Below, piece by piece: positions 14,279 through 16,695 of a stretch of DNA of 16,695 nt; position 1 is the stretch's first letter; each line of letters starts with the position of its first letter. This DNA comes from Spirochaetales bacterium (GTDB lineage Bacteria; Spirochaetota; Spirochaetia; JAGLYY01), in NCBI GenBank assembly GCA_023131935.1, contig JAGLYY010000365.1, positions 1-16,695 of the forward strand, written 5' to 3'. Made by a program: the position numbers and the translations under genes. The notes under the pieces were generated by a model, which was not told the origin of the DNA, made no database searches, and saw only the letters and a list, made by a program, of their open reading frames with translations.

Positions 14279-15353
14279 GGGAAAACACTACCGTACCATC
14301 TGGTTGAAAGAGCATAATCCTGAAACGGTTCAGATCATCGATCAGACCAAATTACCCCATAAGTTTCAGATTCTTGATTTGAGAACTGTTGATGAGATGG
14401 CCGCGGCGATCCGTGAGATGTACCTACGAGGCGCCGGTCTTATCGGAGCAGCAGCAGGGTATGGCATCTATCTTGCCAGCTTGTCAGCCCCCGGGGACCC
14501 GGAAGCCTTTGAAAAGGCGATGACTGATGCGGCTGATCTTCTCATTAAAACCCGGCCTACCGCAAAGAACCTCGAGTGGGCGGTGAACAAACAGCTTCAT
14601 ACCATAGCCTCCGAACACTCTGTGGAAGAAAAAAGGCGGGCAGCTTTACATACCGCGGTGGAAATTGCTGATTTTGATGCTGAAGCCTGCAGGCAGATCG
14701 GTCTTCATGGGATGAAACTCATCGAGGAGATTGCCCAGGGGAAAAAAGGAGAACCGGTAAATATCCTGACCCACTGCAATGCCGGTTGGCTCGCGTTCGT
14801 AGATTATGGTTCCGCTACAGCTCCAATCTACGCTGCCCATGATCGTGGAATCCCAATCCATGTCTGGGTTGATGAAACCCGCCCGCGAAACCAGGGGGCG
14901 AGTCTTACCGCCTGGGAGCTGGGAGAGCATGGTGTGCCTCATACACTGATTGTTGATAACACCGGAGGTCATCTGATGCAGCATGGCATGGTTGATCTTG
15001 TAATCGTCGGTTCCGACCGGACAACAGTAACAGGTGATGTGGCGAATAAAATCGGCACTTACCTGAAAGCCCTCGCGGCAAAAGATAACGGCATCCCTTT
15101 TTATGCGGCCCTTCCCTCTTCGACATTCGACTGGGGGATAACTGACGGGATCAGGGAAATCCCCATCGAGGAGCGGGACCCCCGAGAGGTGAAGTATATA
15201 CACGGAAACCTGATTTGTCCTTTAGGTACTCCAGCGAAAAATTACGGTTTTGATGTTACCCCCGCCCGTCTGGTAACAGGCCTTATCACTGAGCGGGGAA
15301 TTTGCCAGCCAAACAGAGAAAGTATCCTGAAGATTTTTCCGGAGAAAAGGTAA
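14268..15353 (+). CDS. mtnA: S-methyl-5-thioribose-1-phosphate isomerase (361 aa)
   Basis: It isomerises 5-methylthioribose-1-phosphate (and in shunt organisms 5-deoxyribose-1-phosphate) to the ribulose-1-phosphate form. The start ATG lies inside the end of the malic enzyme gene, so translation is coupled. Family motifs are plentiful: LTHCNAGWLA with catalytic Cys170, DETRPRNQGASLTAWEL, DNTGGHLMQHGMVD and VGSDRTTVTGDVANKIGTY with catalytic Asp250. One deviation: the usual RGAP-A-IG loop reads YLRGAGLIG, losing the proline; the catalytic residues are unaffected. Length is usual. It is related to eIF2B subunits, but the Cys/Asp pair marks it as the enzyme. The stop codon overlaps the next ATG (TAATG), and the gene works with the aldolase and MtnP that follow. 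Confidence 0.94.
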   Translation: MKVKGKHYRTIWLKEHNPETVQIIDQTKLPHKFQILDLRTVDEMAAAIREMYLRGAGLIGAAAGYGIYLASLSAPGDPEAFEKAMTDAADLLIKTRPTAKNLEWAVNKQLHTIASEHSVEEKRRAALHTAVEIADFDAEACRQIGLHGMKLIEEIAQGKKGEPVNILTHCNAGWLAFVDYGSATAPIYAAHDRGIPIHVWVDETRPRNQGASLTAWELGEHGVPHTLIVDNTGGHLMQHGMVDLVIVGSDRTTVTGDVANKIGTYLKALAAKDNGIPFYAALPSSTFDWGITDGIREIPIEERDPREVKYIHGNLICPLGTPAKNYGFDVTPARLVTGLITERGICQPNRESILKIFPEKR

Positions 15354-15958
15354 TGGATGAAGGTTATATCAAATTCAATCTTAAACAGGTGAAAGATGAC
15401 AGCACGCCGGCTCTCGTTCTCCGGGAACTTGCTGCTCTAAGGAACAGGCTTTATGACCTGAAACTTATTGGCCGGTATCCCGGCGGCCCCGGTTTCGGTA
15501 ATGTGAGCCACAGGATCGGACGTAGTAACCGGTTCTTCATCAGTGGCTCGGGAACAGGCAGAAAAGAGCGGATCGGCATTGGCGATTTTTCCCGTGTAAT
15601 CCGCTGGGACCGGGAGAAGAATAAAGTTATCTGCCGCGGAGAGGTTCGCGCCTCTTCAGAGTCTATGAGCCACGGGGCGATTTACGCTGCCAACAGGGAT
15701 ATTCGATGTGTTATCCATGTTCACAGTTCCAAGCTGTTTTCCTACATGCTTGATAACGGATATCCACAAACCGCCCCGGATGCCGCCTTTGGAACTCCAC
15801 TACTGTCGGAAGAGATCGAAATGGTTGTGGAATATCTTGATAAACCTGAAGGGGTATTAGTAATCGAAGGCCATGAAGAGGGGGTTTTTGCCTACGGACA
15901 GGATATAGCCGGAGCGGAGAAGGTCCTTATGGAAGTGTTCAAGAAAGGGGGAAGGTAG
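15353..15958 (+). CDS. Class II aldolase, probable 5-methylthioribulose/5-deoxyribulose-1-phosphate aldolase (201 aa)
   Basis: Start is the ATG overlapping the mtnA stop (TAATG), with GGAG eight bases upstream. The class II aldolase/adducin fold is clear: GFGNVSHR (phosphate binding, Asn50), FFISGSGTG, ASSESMSHGAIY with catalytic Glu103, VIHVHSS with Zn ligands His122 and His124, and EGHEEGVFA with His174. The 19-residue spacing from Glu to the first Zn His equals that of L-fuculose-phosphate aldolase. Between mtnA and mtnP, the natural substrate is 5-methylthioribulose-1-phosphate or 5-deoxyribulose-1-phosphate, cleaved to DHAP plus methylthioacetaldehyde or acetaldehyde. The alternative, the dehydratase MtnB, belongs to the same superfamily. 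I favour the aldolase because no mtnC/mtnD follows in the window and the host looks anaerobic. Confidence 0.8.
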   Translation: MDEGYIKFNLKQVKDDSTPALVLRELAALRNRLYDLKLIGRYPGGPGFGNVSHRIGRSNRFFISGSGTGRKERIGIGDFSRVIRWDREKNKVICRGEVRASSESMSHGAIYAANRDIRCVIHVHSSKLFSYMLDNGYPQTAPDAAFGTPLLSEEIEMVVEYLDKPEGVLVIEGHEEGVFAYGQDIAGAEKVLMEVFKKGGR

Positions 15959-16695
15959 ATGATCAAAGTTGGAATAATCGGTGGAAGCGGTCTTGATAAT
16001 CCGGATATCCTGAAAAATCCCAGGGATATGGATGTTGAAACTCCCTGGGGAACTCCCTCTTCTCTTCTGAAAATCGGGACCATAGAAGGGGTTGATGTTA
16101 TCCTTCTTGCCAGACATGGGCGGGAACACCGGATCCCCCCGACAGAGGTAAACTATCGTGCCAACATCAACGCGTTGAAAGAGGCCGGCTGTACCCACAT
16201 CCTCGCTACTACCGCGGTGGGATCCCTTCGTGAAGAAATTCACCGGGGGGACCTGGTAATCATCGATCAATTTATCGACTTTACCCGTCACCGGAACATC
16301 ACCTTTTTCGAAGAGTTTGAACCCCATAATCCGGCCCATACCCCTATGGCTGATCCATTCGACAAGAATCTCAGGGAACTTTTTATCTCAGCCTGCGGGG
16401 CTCTGGAATATCCTTTTCATCCCCGGGGAACTGTTATCACCATCGAAGGGCCACGGTTTTCCACCCGGGCGGAATCCCGGATGTTTCGAATCTGGGGGGC
16501 GGACATTATCAACATGTCCATTGCCCCGGAAGCCGCACTGGCCAATGAAGCAGGAATCCCCTACGCCGCGGTGGCTATGAGTACCGATTATGACTGCTGG
16601 AAGGAGGATGAGAAACCGGTGAGCTGGGAAGAGGTCCTCCGGGTTTTTTCCTCCAACGCGGGAAAAGTGACAAACCTCCTTGCTACAGTGATTCC
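15959..16695 (+). CDS. mtnP: S-methyl-5'-thioadenosine phosphorylase, 3' end beyond window (245 aa seen)
   Basis: This enzyme phosphorolyses methylthioadenosine (and 5'-deoxyadenosine) to adenine and the sugar-1-phosphate used by MtnA. The ATG follows the aldolase stop directly (TAGATG), with GGGGGAAGG upstream. Motifs in order: KVGIIGGSGL (phosphate loop), LARHGREHRIPPTEVNYRAN, TTAVGSLREE, IEGPRFSTRAESRMFR, GADIINMSIAPEAALANE and MSTDYDCWK. The DYD pair (Asp210, Asp212) binds the adenine N7/N6 edge and separates MTA phosphorylase from guanosine/inosine-type phosphorylases. About 25-40 residues are expected beyond the window edge, judged against the human enzyme, whose TDYDCWK motif occupies the same place. 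Nothing looks broken in the portion visible. Confidence 0.95.
   Translation, partial: MIKVGIIGGSGLDNPDILKNPRDMDVETPWGTPSSLLKIGTIEGVDVILLARHGREHRIPPTEVNYRANINALKEAGCTHILATTAVGSLREEIHRGDLVIIDQFIDFTRHRNITFFEEFEPHNPAHTPMADPFDKNLRELFISACGALEYPFHPRGTVITIEGPRFSTRAESRMFRIWGADIINMSIAPEAALANEAGIPYAAVAMSTDYDCWKEDEKPVSWEEVLRVFSSNAGKVTNLLATVI

Noticed and set aside
15353..15958. MtnB dehydratase instead of aldolase
   Set aside because: Not excluded, since both share the fold and Zn site, but there is no mtnC/mtnD in the window and the catalytic spacing equals that of L-fuculose-phosphate aldolase; kept as the alternative.

Overview
The window reads as the chromosome of an anaerobic, fermentative bacterium. 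The strongest pointer is a giant oxygen-sensitive-type 2-hydroxyacyl-CoA dehydratase activase homologue, supported by a methylthioadenosine route that can work without oxygen. A spirochaete or another anaerobe of similar GC content is my best guess. No rRNA or other marker is present, so the lineage is inference only.

Left end (1-1299), an accessory patch. It holds the N-terminal part of a DUF2784 membrane protein running off the left edge, and two near-identical ~132 bp direct repeats (220-351 and 1157-1289). Between them lie a structured, apparently non-coding stretch and a CopG/BrnA-type antitoxin. The partner BrnT toxin survives only as a 5'-truncated reading frame that begins at the repeat boundary.

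Minus-strand operon 5995-1300. A small ribbon-helix-helix protein overlaps, by translational coupling, a 1403-residue acyl-CoA dehydratase activase-related protein with two BadF/BcrA-type ATPase modules, a DUF2229-like part and an HgdB-like tail. The RHH gene has a good sigma70-type promoter. Four 7-bp repeats spaced 18-19 bp lie on and just behind that promoter, which suggests autoregulation.

Plus-strand cluster 6109-9332. Endonuclease V, a stand-alone CheY-like receiver, a GAF/HD-GYP phosphodiesterase and a cytidylate-kinase-like protein with a C-terminal BON domain lie head to tail. They look like a DNA-repair gene leading a c-di-GMP/signalling module.

Middle (9333-12960). A repeat-rich intergenic element is followed by a fold-type-I aminotransferase (minus), a small uncharacterised protein (plus), alanine racemase (plus) and another small uncharacterised protein (minus). 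Two of the gaps contain palindromic elements built from a CTATTAGG-like word. One of these is bounded by 9-bp direct repeats, as a small mobile element would be.

Right end (12971-16695). Malic enzyme, MtnA, a class II aldolase and MtnP (truncated by the window) form a tightly overlapped operon. MtnP, MtnA and the aldolase together make a complete dihydroxyacetone-phosphate (DHAP) shunt. This would convert methylthioadenosine or 5'-deoxyadenosine into adenine, DHAP and a small aldehyde. Malic enzyme translationally coupled in front of the shunt is the unusual part.
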